From: Clostridiaceae bacterium
GTDB lineage: Bacteria; Bacillota; Clostridia; Saccharofermentanales; DTU023
Direction of reading: 5' to 3'
Assembly: GCA_012838795.1 (NCBI GenBank)
Contig: DUOO01000056.1
Location: forward strand, 20,119 to 84,118
DNA: 64,000 nucleotides
Made by a program: the position numbers and the translations under genes. The notes below the pieces were generated by a model, which did no database searches, was not told the DNA's origin, and worked only from the letters and a program-made list of their open reading frames with translations. Shown here in pieces: positions 27,849-37,254 of this stretch (position 1 is its first letter; every line of letters begins with the position of its first letter).

Positions 27849-29123
27849 TCAGAATTCATTATCTCCACGGTATGTCAACATAAATGAAGATACGGCTTTT
27901 GTTACATTTACAAATTCTTTACAGTCAACGAATTCATCTGCTTGATGTGCTCCGCCATATAATGAGAAATCTCTGAGAACACCAAATCCGAAGCTGTCTG
28001 GTGAACCATATTTTAAAAACAGAGATAAATCACTTAAACATGATCCGCGCTTTTCAACTTTAAAATCAACATATCGTTCCGCGCATTTTTTCATGTGTGC
28101 AACAGCCTTGCTGTCTACAGGAGTTTGTAAATAATGAAAGAATCTTGTTGTCGGGATGGGATCACTGATCACAACAGTATCTGCCAATACAGAACGTACT
28201 TTTGATATATGCTGATTTAATTCTTGCAACGATGCTTCTTTAGTTTTATCGGTATAATAGACGAAATTCAATTCTCCTCTGTCTACGTTAGTAGCATTAT
28301 CTCCGATTTTCACATCATAATAACGGAAAGCTGATTTTTCCATATCAGTACCGCTGAATAAAGGATTAATACTCATCGCATATCTTTGTTTTTCAGCAAA
28401 AATGTCCAGTTCTTTTTTTAATACTAAAATTGCATCTAATATTTTGCCGGAACAGTCTGTAGGCTCAAGAGTTTTTAATTCTATTCTGAAGATACATCCA
28501 CCTAATGATGATACCCATAATTCATAGTTTCCACTATCTAAACTGATCGTATTAACATATTCATTATTTACACTTCCGGCTAAAGCTCCATTGCCGCCAC
28601 CGAATTCCTCATCAATATAAGCTAAAAAATCATATGTAAAGTATGGTCGAATATTCAATTCCTGAAACATTCTCGCAATAAAAATCATTATAGCAATGCC
28701 ATATTTATTATCATTTGCGCCTCTGCCAAATATTTTTCCTTCTTTGCATAATCCGCCGAACGGATCTACCGTCCAAGCATCAGGATCACCTACAGGCATT
28801 GTGTCTGTATGGGCTGAAACCATTATTTTTTGTGGATTTTTTCCTGCCATGGTTCCGCAGACATTCGGTCTGCGGTCAGTACCCCTCCCCGGTAAATAGT
28901 CAGGATGATTCGGCAAACTATCAACATCGTCCGGAAAATATATTTCAGCATTCAGACCATATTCTTGAAATTTCTTAAAAATGTATTCCTGGCATTCACT
29001 CTCATTCCCATGAGTAATAAAATTTTGAGTATCAAATTGAATCAATTTCGAAAGGTCATCAAACAATTCGTTTTTATGAGTTTCTATATATTCATTTATT
29101 ATATTTATTTGTTCTGAATTCAT
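27849..29123 (-). CDS. M20-family metallohydrolase (ArgE/DapE/peptidase T-like)
   Basis: Dizinc amidohydrolase acting on N-acyl amino compounds or small peptides. Metal and catalytic residues are in place: SAHTDTMP (His105, Asp107), GANDNKYG (Asp138), the Glu pair in YIDEEFGGG (172-173), the Asp in SLDSGN and the final His in YGGAHQADEF. The lid domain lies between about 205 and 320. Length 424 is normal. AGAGGAA precedes the ATG. It is between the ceramidase-like and AAC(3)-like genes, three amide-chemistry enzymes in a row. A role in deacylating the imported substrate is possible (inference). Confidence 0.9.
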   Translation of the reverse strand: MNSEQINIINEYIETHKNELFDDLSKLIQFDTQNFITHGNESECQEYIFKKFQEYGLNAEIYFPDDVDSLPNHPDYLPGRGTDRRPNVCGTMAGKNPQKIMVSAHTDTMPVGDPDAWTVDPFGGLCKEGKIFGRGANDNKYGIAIMIFIARMFQELNIRPYFTYDFLAYIDEEFGGGNGALAGSVNNEYVNTISLDSGNYELWVSSLGGCIFRIELKTLEPTDCSGKILDAILVLKKELDIFAEKQRYAMSINPLFSGTDMEKSAFRYYDVKIGDNATNVDRGELNFVYYTDKTKEASLQELNQHISKVRSVLADTVVISDPIPTTRFFHYLQTPVDSKAVAHMKKCAERYVDFKVEKRGSCLSDLSLFLKYGSPDSFGFGVLRDFSLYGGAHQADEFVDCKEFVNVTKAVSSFMLTYRGDNEF

Positions 29124-29186
29124 ATCTGAGATTCCTCTAAATTTTACAAAGATTATAAAACTTATTCAAAGTTCAATCAACAATCA

Positions 29187-30656
29187 CTAGCTCCATAGTT
29201 CTGACAGTTTTTCTAAAGTTTTTTCCACAAGTAGGTCTCCACCTTCAGGACCACAGACCGTTGAGGCAGGTTTAGAAGAATAGGAACCACCTTCAACAGC
29301 AGCAACCGTAGGAAGATAACCACCACAACCATTAGCCAGCTGAACAATAAACACTTGTTCAGCTTCGGCCCTGGCTTTAATGCGCTGTCCAAATTCATAA
29401 TATAGCTCAAACGGATTGGTTGCTACCGCAATATTTCCCAAACGCAAAATATGACTCCGGAAACTATAATCAGGATCAGTATTTTGTTGACGATATCGCA
29501 TGACAACACCCTGAGGCTCAAAAGCCTTTACTAAATCCTCCATTGTCATGGGATTTTCTGCAGAGAAAGTTTCTTGTATACGTTGGACCTCTATTACAGC
29601 TTCCTGATAATCTTCCTCACTGACTTGACGAACAGGAATTTTCATATCGATTATTTCATGTCGGAAGATTGGATTATATTCAATATAATTACGAGCAGTA
29701 CGATAACCTCTGACAACTGCTTCAGAAATACGATCCCCGATAGACTGACACAATAAGGTCATATCAAAATCTCGGAACACTTCCCTGGTTTGACCGCCCC
29801 ATACTCTCAATGCCTGTTGATTTGTTTTGGAAAGATGTATCAAATCTACAGGAGCCAAGTCACCGGCAGCACCACACATTGGCAAAACATAAACATTAGC
29901 ACCAAGTTTTTCTCGTATACTGTTGCGGGTCGGTGCCCAGAAATCAGCTGTCAGGAAACAATGCAATTCATAAACTTGGGAAGGACAAGGCACATTGCAA
30001 ACCACCCCCGTAATCTTGCCGGAATTATCCCACGTAAATAGCAATTCTACCGAATTATCCGTGCCACTCTCAAATCGCTTAAAGTTTTTTTCAGAACAGT
30101 CACCATACATTATTGTTTGCAGTTCGCCATTTATTAAGAACTGCGGACGACGATTGAAAGCTACGACCGCGTAATCATGTGCATAACTGATTCCACCGGG
30201 ATTTTTATTCTCCCAGGCACGTATAATTAAGTCATATAATTTCTCAACAAGCCATCTTTGTCTTTCTTCACCATGTATAAAATTCTCAGGAAGCTCAAAG
30301 GGAGGCAGAATTGGTTCACCATATACCTGTTTGTTCGCTTCCCGCATAAAATCCTTATAAAAAGAAGTCGAATTATGAGAGTGTGTTACATTAAAGGAAA
30401 TACAATCAAACATTATTTCAGAATTGTCTTTAATTTTTTCTCTGAGTAAATCCATTGCATGACTTGGAACTTCAGTCATATCCAAAGAAACAAATGTTGC
30501 TTGTGTATTTCCGTTATCCAATACTAAAGCTGTTGCCATAATCGGATCATGAACATACCTGGAATAACGCTGATACATCTGTCCTTCCATGAGTACAGAA
30601 CCATTTGGTGTAATACTGGTCTGTGCCCAACCTACATTCATTTTCCGATTAGTCAT
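29187..30656 (-). CDS. Neutral/alkaline ceramidase N-domain-like hydrolase, cytoplasmic
   Basis: Metallohydrolase of the family whose best-known members cleave the amide bond of ceramide. It starts VGWAQTSITP, has the zinc motif THSHNS (His92, His94), a GAAGDLAP loop and SFRSHILRLGNIAVATNP. The third zinc His of the family is replaced: the strand reads NVPCPSQ with Cys224, whereas its two paralogs here keep His. No signal peptide is present and it sits in a sugar operon, so ceramide is improbable. A soluble N-acyl sugar is a better guess (inference). It starts eight bases after GAGG and follows the isomerase stop by ten bases. Confidence 0.8.
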   Translation of the reverse strand: MTNRKMNVGWAQTSITPNGSVLMEGQMYQRYSRYVHDPIMATALVLDNGNTQATFVSLDMTEVPSHAMDLLREKIKDNSEIMFDCISFNVTHSHNSTSFYKDFMREANKQVYGEPILPPFELPENFIHGEERQRWLVEKLYDLIIRAWENKNPGGISYAHDYAVVAFNRRPQFLINGELQTIMYGDCSEKNFKRFESGTDNSVELLFTWDNSGKITGVVCNVPCPSQVYELHCFLTADFWAPTRNSIREKLGANVYVLPMCGAAGDLAPVDLIHLSKTNQQALRVWGGQTREVFRDFDMTLLCQSIGDRISEAVVRGYRTARNYIEYNPIFRHEIIDMKIPVRQVSEEDYQEAVIEVQRIQETFSAENPMTMEDLVKAFEPQGVVMRYRQQNTDPDYSFRSHILRLGNIAVATNPFELYYEFGQRIKARAEAEQVFIVQLANGCGGYLPTVAAVEGGSYSSKPASTVCGPEGGDLLVEKTLEKLSELWS

Positions 30657-30666
30657 TTCATGTACC

Positions 30667-32025
30667 TCACATTAACAGCTCAATATCCATAAGCTTGCAA
30701 AAGTCTTTCACATATTCAGTATAATCGCCATAAGCAAAAATTACATGCTGAGAGGATACTTGTTGAGCAAAATCTTCCACGCTGCATGAATCCGGAAATA
30801 CCTGTAAACTCGGCAGTTGAGGAGCGGGATCATCCCATCCGTATTCATTCCACGCAGGAGGACTTTTCGCCTCGGCAGTATAGACATGCATTTTGTATTG
30901 TCCGTCCAGATAAATCAGGCGGGCACAGGTAACATATCCCGTCTTTGCTTTAGATACATTCAGTAAAGAGCTGTCAAGCAGACCGAATTTTGCCGGCAGA
31001 ACAGTCACAGGTCCTGCGGTAATCGCTTTTGGAATATAGTCAGGAACTCCAATCAACATACTGTCTTCAAAAAACTCGTAATATTCCATATAAGGTACTA
31101 ATTGATCTGAGAGATACTTCATTATTAATTGAGTTACAGAACCCATAACATCATTCTCAGGAATTGTTAATACATTTGTATAGTATTCCAATAACATAAA
31201 TACCATTGCCGGAGGGAATCCTAAAATCTTTTTCATCCCATCCACGTCAATAAGAGTCACAGCTTCCCATCCACGTTCCTTTATCTTACGAGATACAGAC
31301 AGAGCATATTTAACTCCGTTTTCAATAACACTCTCATCGCAAGGTTTCTCGAAAATCCAGTTTTCCTTAACATAACGGACACCATCCGCTATCTCATCTG
31401 AACTCAGCTGATCCATCGTCTTAATCATTTCCAACATCTCATAGGGTTCTACCTCGACACCCAGATCACGTCGCAGAGAATTACCTTCAAATTGAGTGCC
31501 ATACAGCAACATATCCCGATAACCCATTGTTCCTACTATTGCGGATCGCAATGCTTTCTTTGCAGCCGCAGCTGTTACAAAAGCATCGATCTTTTTCATG
31601 GGCCAAGGCTTATCGATTATATTATATATATATTTGAAAGAATAAGACATTGCTTCAAAAGCAGGGCGTAAGGCAGTTGTACCTGCCTGCTCAGCAGTAG
31701 TAATAATTCTGCCGTTTTCTTTCCAACCGCACAGACCCCATAACACCATGGGGATATGACTGTAATGATCAGTAACGCGGATAACTGCATGAGTTGGAAT
31801 CCATCCGGCAATACATATAATCAAACTGGACATATCAAAACCACGAAGCTTCTCAATTGCAGCATCTGCAGTTTGATATTCAGGATCATCTATGACCAGA
31901 CCGCCGTCCAGCAATTCATAACCCATTTCAGTCAGTGCTGCCAGCGCCTCATCATGCTTCATTTTTAAACGCTCAATAGGGGTATTAACCTCACCAAAAC
32001 AAACAAAACCAACACGCTTATTCAT
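30667..32025 (-). CDS. L-fucose/L-arabinose isomerase-family protein
   Basis: Aldose-ketose isomerase family (FucI/AraA-type). The N-terminal Rossmann-like domain reads KRVGFVCFGEVNTPIERLKM, followed by IICIAGWIPTHAVIRVTDH and PMVLWGLCGWKENGR, typical of the L-fucose isomerase N1 region. Length 452 is close to the shorter members of the group. Metal-binding Glu/Asp/His residues of the C-terminal barrel could not be assigned with confidence. GAAAGGAAAG precedes the ATG, which overlaps the LacI stop (ATGA), so the two are coupled. Substrate presumably the sugar imported by the adjacent ABC set. Confidence 0.78.
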   Translation of the reverse strand: MNKRVGFVCFGEVNTPIERLKMKHDEALAALTEMGYELLDGGLVIDDPEYQTADAAIEKLRGFDMSSLIICIAGWIPTHAVIRVTDHYSHIPMVLWGLCGWKENGRIITTAEQAGTTALRPAFEAMSYSFKYIYNIIDKPWPMKKIDAFVTAAAAKKALRSAIVGTMGYRDMLLYGTQFEGNSLRRDLGVEVEPYEMLEMIKTMDQLSSDEIADGVRYVKENWIFEKPCDESVIENGVKYALSVSRKIKERGWEAVTLIDVDGMKKILGFPPAMVFMLLEYYTNVLTIPENDVMGSVTQLIMKYLSDQLVPYMEYYEFFEDSMLIGVPDYIPKAITAGPVTVLPAKFGLLDSSLLNVSKAKTGYVTCARLIYLDGQYKMHVYTAEAKSPPAWNEYGWDDPAPQLPSLQVFPDSCSVEDFAQQVSSQHVIFAYGDYTEYVKDFCKLMDIELLM

Positions 32026-33032
32026 AAATCTTTCCTTTCTATTGATACGGCAGGAACTCCCGTTGACTCCCGAATAATCAACCGACTTTGCAATGCAATA
32101 CTCTGTGGAACAAATTGCTCCGGATTACGGATAGCATCCAGCAATATCTTGACAGATATCGTTCCCATTTGCTCCACCGGATTGGCAATTGTAGTAAAAG
32201 GTATAGGATAGTAATCATCCATAACAATATTATCAAATCCGATAATGGAAATATCCTGAGGCACATTAATCCCGTTTTCTCGAAATGCGCACATCGCTCC
32301 ATAAGCAAGCTGATCATAGCTGGAAAAAATAGCGGTGGGTAAATCTTTTTCCTCAAGAAGTTCTTTAGCTCGTAGATATCCTCCGTTTTCAAATCTTTCG
32401 GAACCGCGTTTGACAAACCTGGGATCTACCTCCATATCTCTTTGTTTCATGCTATTACAAAATAAATTATAGCGACTGTCTGACTTATATTCTCCAAGAT
32501 ATCCTATTTTTTTGTGACCTAATTCCAATAGATGGTCTATTGCTTGATCAATTCCGGTATCACTCCGAATATAAACGGAATTTATTCCATACGGAGGAGA
32601 AGATTCTAAATGCAGTACTGCAGGAATCTCTGAAGTTAAAACGTACTGACTGATTTCTTCTGAATTTTTCTCACTGCAACAGATAATAATGCCATCTATT
32701 TTTTGTTTAAACATATTTTTAACTACGTGTAACTCTTCTTCATTAAAATTCTGATATACACTGGAAATAGTTGAGTAACCATATCTATAAAGTTCTTCAC
32801 TTAGTGCATGAAAGAACTCGGCATAATAATGACTTCTCACCTCAGGCATTGTCACACCGATAGTCATTGCAGGCATGCGAACCCGTTTCTTCCTTGTATA
32901 TCCCAAACGACTTGCCGTTTCATTTACCAGTGCAATAGTTGCATCACTAATTTCATAACTATTTTTAAGCGCCTTCGAAACAGTAGATACAGAAACTCCA
33001 GTTGCAACAGAAATATCTTTTAAAGTTACCAT
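32022..33032 (-). CDS. LacI-family transcriptional regulator
   Basis: Repressor of the cluster D genes by position. The HTH is VTLKDISVATGVSVSTVSKAL (residues 2-22), then a hinge and a sugar-binding core (IGVTMPEVRSHYYAEFFHAL, HKKIGYLGEYKSDSRYN, DISIIGFDNIVMDDYYPIPF). Length 336 is typical and GAGG lies before the ATG. It is embedded inside the operon, between permease and isomerase genes. Two CGAAA-N-TTTCG operators of LacI type lie around the promoter at 38270-38430 upstream of the whole unit and are its most likely targets (inference). Confidence 0.93.
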   Translation of the reverse strand: MVTLKDISVATGVSVSTVSKALKNSYEISDATIALVNETASRLGYTRKKRVRMPAMTIGVTMPEVRSHYYAEFFHALSEELYRYGYSTISSVYQNFNEEELHVVKNMFKQKIDGIIICCSEKNSEEISQYVLTSEIPAVLHLESSPPYGINSVYIRSDTGIDQAIDHLLELGHKKIGYLGEYKSDSRYNLFCNSMKQRDMEVDPRFVKRGSERFENGGYLRAKELLEEKDLPTAIFSSYDQLAYGAMCAFRENGINVPQDISIIGFDNIVMDDYYPIPFTTIANPVEQMGTISVKILLDAIRNPEQFVPQSIALQSRLIIRESTGVPAVSIERKDL

Positions 33033-33122
33033 ATAAAAACCTCATAACTGCATAAATGTTGTATTTTATTATACGTTAATTATTTAGCTATTTTCCCACA
33101 GCACCCGACTATCTCTCATTCT

Positions 33123-34309
33123 TTATTTTCTGTTCATCACATCAAACGCTACTGCAATAATAAAGATGATACCTTTAATGATATATTGATAAGCAATACC
33201 TACACCCATTAAATTAAGACCGTTTGTCAGAGACATAATTACCAGAGCACCAATGATGGTATTCGTCACTTTACCGATACCGCCCGAGGTTGACGTTCCG
33301 CCTATGTAGCATGATGCAATAGCATCCAACTCAAAACCGGCACCAGCCGTAGTAGATGCCGACTGCAGACGAGATGCAAAAAGAATTCCTCCCAGGGCTG
33401 TCATCAATCCCATGGACGCGAATACAAACAAGCGAATCTTGTTCACAGAAACACCAGCAAGAGCTGCTGCCTCAGCATTTCCTCCGACACCGTAAATATA
33501 ACGGCCCAAACGAGTTTTCTCCATCATGAAATTATATACAAATGTCACTATTGCTACAATTACAATACTCCAGGAAAGTCCTCTATACTGAGCCAGAACA
33601 ACTGCAACTACTCCAATCAGCACAGAAATGAAGATCAGTTTTGCAATAAATACAGGCTTCGAAAGCACCTCGAAATTATAATGCTGCATATTCTTACGAT
33701 GTTTTATTTGAGAATAAATTGCCAGAACGATTGCTATCACGCCTACCACAAGAGAAAGAGTATGCATGCCTGCAATTTCTCCGATATCAGGTACAAAACC
33801 GTTGGAATTGCATTGAACGGCTCAACAGCAATAGGAATCGTTCCGGATTCAGATGTAATCAAAGACAACATTCCGCGGAAAATGAACTCGAAAGCCAAGG
33901 TTGTTACAAATGCCGGCACACCCATTTTTGTTATGACCAGACCTTTGATCAAACCAAAGAATATTCCAAGTATCAACACCAGAGTAATGGCAATCCACAC
34001 ATTGATATTCAGACGTACCATCATAATCGCAGCTACTGCTCCCAAGAAACCTGCCATATATCCGACAGATAAATCAATTTCACAAATAATCAATACCAAT
34101 GTCATCGCTACTGCCATAACAGCAATATAACCCGTTTGATTGATGAGATTTGTCAGATTTCTCGGTGATAAAAATGCGCCGTCTGTAAATATCGCAAAAA
34201 TGATAAATATTACTGCCAGTGCAATGTACATGGCATAATCTCGTACTCTGGTTCTCATCAGGATTTTTATTTCTCCTCCGAGACTGCTCTTTCCTGCTGT
34301 ATTATTCAT
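33123..34309 (-). pseudogene. Sugar ABC transporter permease, XylH/MglC-like, frameshifted
   Basis: Two reading frames give the two halves of one permease. The first half (34309 to about 33800, from MNNTAGKSS with GGAGG upstream) has LVLIICEIDLSVGYMAGFLG and runs to ESGTIPIAVEPFNAIP. The second, in the -1 frame, continues NGFVPDIGEIAG then MHTLSLVVGVIAIVLAIYSQ and VGGNAEAAALAGVSV to VAFDVMNRK. Adding one base near 33800-33805 gives a single frame of 395 residues, the normal XylH length. The spot has no classical slippery heptamer. It is either a real one-base deletion or a sequencing error. If real, importer D is inactive unless another permease substitutes. Confidence 0.85.
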
Positions 34310-35852
34310 TGTAAGCCTCCTCTGTCTTTGTTGCCATACGCATAATGTTTTGCTCATTAGCCTTTTCAGCACTGACTTCTCCGGTAATTGTTCCTTCCGC
34401 CATAACGTAGATGCGGTCGCTCATCCCCAAAATTTCAGGCAAATCTGAAGAAATCATGATAACCGAATAACCTTCGCCTACCAGACGATTAATTATGGTA
34501 TAAATCTCATATTTAGCTCCGACATCAATTCCTCTGGTCGGTTCATCAAGAATCAATATCTTCGGATCTGAAAATAACCATTTTGCTATCTGCACTTTCT
34601 GCTGATTTCCTCCAGAAAGATTTACTACTTTCTGTGCAATAGAGGGTGTTTTGATATTCAGCGAATCCTTATACTCATTTACACGCACTATTTCTTCATT
34701 CGCATTCACCACCATCCCGTTTTGAATTGCTTCCAGATTGGTAAGCGACACATTAAACTTGATATCCTGAATAAGAATCAAACCGTTACGCTTTCGGTCC
34801 TCGGATACATATGCAATTCCTGCTTCCATGGCATCCTTAGGTTCCTTAAAATTCATTTTTTTTCCTTCTATGAAAATTTCGCCATTTAAAAGTTGGTATT
34901 TCGGATTATTGCCAAATACGGACAATGCCAGCTCCGTTCTGCCTGCTCCCATGAGGCCGGATAAACCCACAACCTCCCCTTTATGTACTTTTAAACTAAC
35001 CTTATTCAGAATGACACGTTCAACAGAAGTATCATATACAGTCCAATCTTTAAGCTCCAGGGCTATGTCGCCGATTTTTTTATTTTCGCGTTTCGGATAT
35101 ACATTATCTATCTCACGCCCTACCATATACTTAATAATAGTACCTTCTGCAACCTTGCCACCTGCTGCCTCCAGAGAACAAATTGTTGCACCGTCACGCA
35201 GTACGGTAATGGTATCTGCAATATTTACAACTTCTTTCAGACGATGCGAGATCATGATCGAGGTTACGCCCTCTTCCTTTAAATCCCGCAGTAACTGTAA
35301 AAGGTTTAAACTGTCATCCTCATTTAATGATGCTGTCGGTTCATCTAAAATTAAGAGTTTTGCTTTTTGAGATAAAGCCTTTGCAATTTCTACTAATTGT
35401 TGCTTCCCTATACCCAGTTCCCAAATTTTCTTAGAGGGATTTACATTCAGATGAATCTGCTCCAACAGTTTTTCAGACTCCACAATGGTCTGATTCCAGT
35501 TTATCGTCCGACCATTGGTATTCATTATTTCATGTCCGAAGAAAATATTTTCATATATCGTCAAATCGGGAATCAGTGCCAGCTCCTGGCTGATAATTGC
35601 AATTCCGGCAAGCTCAGAGTCCTTAGTAGACATAAACCTTTGTACTTTACCGTTATATATAATATCACCCGAATAATCTCCATATTTATATACACCGGAT
35701 AAAATCTTCATAAGCGTAGATTTACCTGCTCCGTTCTCGCCTACAAGACAATGAATTTCTCCGCGTTTCACTTTGAAGTTTACATTATCAAGTGCACGAA
35801 CACCGGGAAACGTCTTAGTAATATCACGCATTTCCAAAATATAGTCGTTCAA
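34302..35852 (-). CDS. Sugar ABC transporter ATP-binding protein, XylG/MglA-like
   Basis: Double ATPase of importer D. First domain: GENGAGKST (about residue 39), GIGKQQLVEIAKALS and LILDEPTASLNEDD. Second domain: GLMGAGRTE, LSGGNQQKVQIAKWL and LILDEPTRGIDVG. Length 516 matches XylG. The start is a TTG (35850-35852) with GAGGTGAG upstream. Its stop overlaps the permease start region, so the two are coupled. Confidence 0.95.
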   Translation of the reverse strand: MNDYILEMRDITKTFPGVRALDNVNFKVKRGEIHCLVGENGAGKSTLMKILSGVYKYGDYSGDIIYNGKVQRFMSTKDSELAGIAIISQELALIPDLTIYENIFFGHEIMNTNGRTINWNQTIVESEKLLEQIHLNVNPSKKIWELGIGKQQLVEIAKALSQKAKLLILDEPTASLNEDDSLNLLQLLRDLKEEGVTSIMISHRLKEVVNIADTITVLRDGATICSLEAAGGKVAEGTIIKYMVGREIDNVYPKRENKKIGDIALELKDWTVYDTSVERVILNKVSLKVHKGEVVGLSGLMGAGRTELALSVFGNNPKYQLLNGEIFIEGKKMNFKEPKDAMEAGIAYVSEDRKRNGLILIQDIKFNVSLTNLEAIQNGMVVNANEEIVRVNEYKDSLNIKTPSIAQKVVNLSGGNQQKVQIAKWLFSDPKILILDEPTRGIDVGAKYEIYTIINRLVGEGYSVIMISSDLPEILGMSDRIYVMAEGTITGEVSAEKANEQNIMRMATKTEEAYNE

Positions 35853-36007
35853 TTTCTCACCTCACATTTGATAGCTACGCTATAATATTGAAAACATTTT
35901 TCTATAGTATCAATACGACCTTCATTTGTTTTATAAAGCATTTGTATACGAAAACACCACAACCATCAAATTCATTTTTAGAAACTTCTAAATCATATTA
36001 CTTAAAG

Positions 36008-36034
36008 AAAGGCGGCTAATTATAAACCGCCTTT
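36008..36034 (-). terminator. Terminator-like hairpin after the cluster D binding-protein gene
   Basis: An 8-bp GC-rich stem AAAGGCGG/CCGCCTTT followed on the minus strand by CTTTAAG. It lies between the binding lipoprotein and the ATPase, as in cluster A, and probably lowers expression of the distal genes. Confidence 0.65.
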
Positions 36035-36063
36035 TCCTTCTATTTCAGCCAAAAGGTTCTGTT

Positions 36064-37203
36064 TTACGGTTTTACGGCATCACTAATATTTTCATAGTTA
36101 GTATAGTTTTTTGCATCGTATACACCGCCGTCAAAAAATACTTCCACTATATTATCGCGGGTTATCGTTTGAACATCCGATCTGATAGTAGGAACATCAA
36201 TAGCTTCATTGTTTACTACTTCAGCTGTTTCAACTTTGTCACCGTTTATAAGTTTTTCTGCCAATTCCATAGCAGAGGTTACCAGCATTTCCGGATTACA
36301 ATAAACTGTCATATCCTGTTTTCCATCAATTAAGTACTGTACTGATCCTTCAACACCATCAGCACCGCAGATACGATATTCTTCTACATCTGCATCTGCC
36401 AGGAAAGCATCCGCAACAGCACGTGCAGTGTTGTCGTCAGGGGCAATGATGAAAGACAAAGCCTTTTCTTCTTTAGTTGCATTCGTTAAATCAGCTTCTG
36501 CCAGAGTTTTTGCATGAGCCGGATCCCACTCCGTATCTACTGATTGCATTATTTCATACAACTCTTCATAAGAAAGATCCAAAGTGTCTTTGTATTTCAT
36601 AGCCACATCTGAATTACGAACAACAAAAGTACCGTCTGCAATCTTCGGCTGCAAAGCATTCCAATATCCTCTGAAGAAAGAGAAAGAATTGTTATCTGTA
36701 AGAGCACCGGAGTATAAGTATAAGTTTAAGTTATCCCCGCCATAAGCTGCTGCCTGTTCAACCAGATACTCACCCATGGCTTCGCCAATCTTTACACTTT
36801 CGAATGCTACGTAGTAATCAATTGCTTCCGTGCCGATAATCAGGCGGTCATATGAAATTACCTGTACTCCTTCTTCTTTCGCCATCTCAACGGTAGATGC
36901 AGCTGCAGGACCGTCAAAAGGACAAATAAGAAGTACTTTTATACCTTTTTCGATCAGAGCCTCAACATTTGCTTTCTCAGTAGAAGAAGACGCCTGAGAG
37001 TACATAATCTCTGCCTTATAGCCTTTCTCTTCGATAATTTCTTTAAACTTTGCCTCATCTGCTAACCATCTGTCTTCATCTTTGGTCGGAAGTACAATAC
37101 CGATATCTAATTTTCCCTTGCCTCCGCCGCAGGCGGCCAAACCAATCAGAATGACAAGCAGCAACAATGTTGACACCAATTTTCTAACGGAATTTTTCTT
37201 CAT
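36064..37203 (-). CDS. Sugar-binding lipoprotein, ChvE/XylF-like
   Basis: Substrate-binding component of importer D. Signal: MKKNSVRKLVSTLLLLVILIG with lipobox GLAAC, anchor Cys25. The mature domain starts IGIVLPTKDEDRWLADEAKF, as in ChvE/multiple-monosaccharide and xylose-binding proteins, with VISYDRLIIGTEAIDYYVAF (the family YDRL ligand loop) and IIAPDDNTARAVADAF. No acidic repeat spacer is present, unlike the other three lipoproteins here. AAGGAGG precedes the ATG. It lies 51 bases after the NagB-like gene, so both come from the operator-controlled promoter at 38302-38330. Likely ligand: xylose, arabinose, galactose or a related aldose. Confidence 0.93.
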   Translation of the reverse strand: MKKNSVRKLVSTLLLLVILIGLAACGGGKGKLDIGIVLPTKDEDRWLADEAKFKEIIEEKGYKAEIMYSQASSSTEKANVEALIEKGIKVLLICPFDGPAAASTVEMAKEEGVQVISYDRLIIGTEAIDYYVAFESVKIGEAMGEYLVEQAAAYGGDNLNLYLYSGALTDNNSFSFFRGYWNALQPKIADGTFVVRNSDVAMKYKDTLDLSYEELYEIMQSVDTEWDPAHAKTLAEADLTNATKEEKALSFIIAPDDNTARAVADAFLADADVEEYRICGADGVEGSVQYLIDGKQDMTVYCNPEMLVTSAMELAEKLINGDKVETAEVVNNEAIDVPTIRSDVQTITRDNIVEVFFDGGVYDAKNYTNYENISDAVKP

Positions 37204-37254
37204 GTGTTTTCCTCCTTAAAAATTTATAATATTAATAATTTAAAATTGATATCT

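Noticed and set aside
33681..34130. Plus-strand open frames across the permease frameshift
   Set aside because: Antisense shadows of permease codons; the minus-strand halves carry clear family motifs.
34828..35370. Plus-strand open frame of 180 codons
   Set aside because: Fully antisense to the well-supported ABC ATPase at 34302-35852; composition is not protein-like and no family features are seen.
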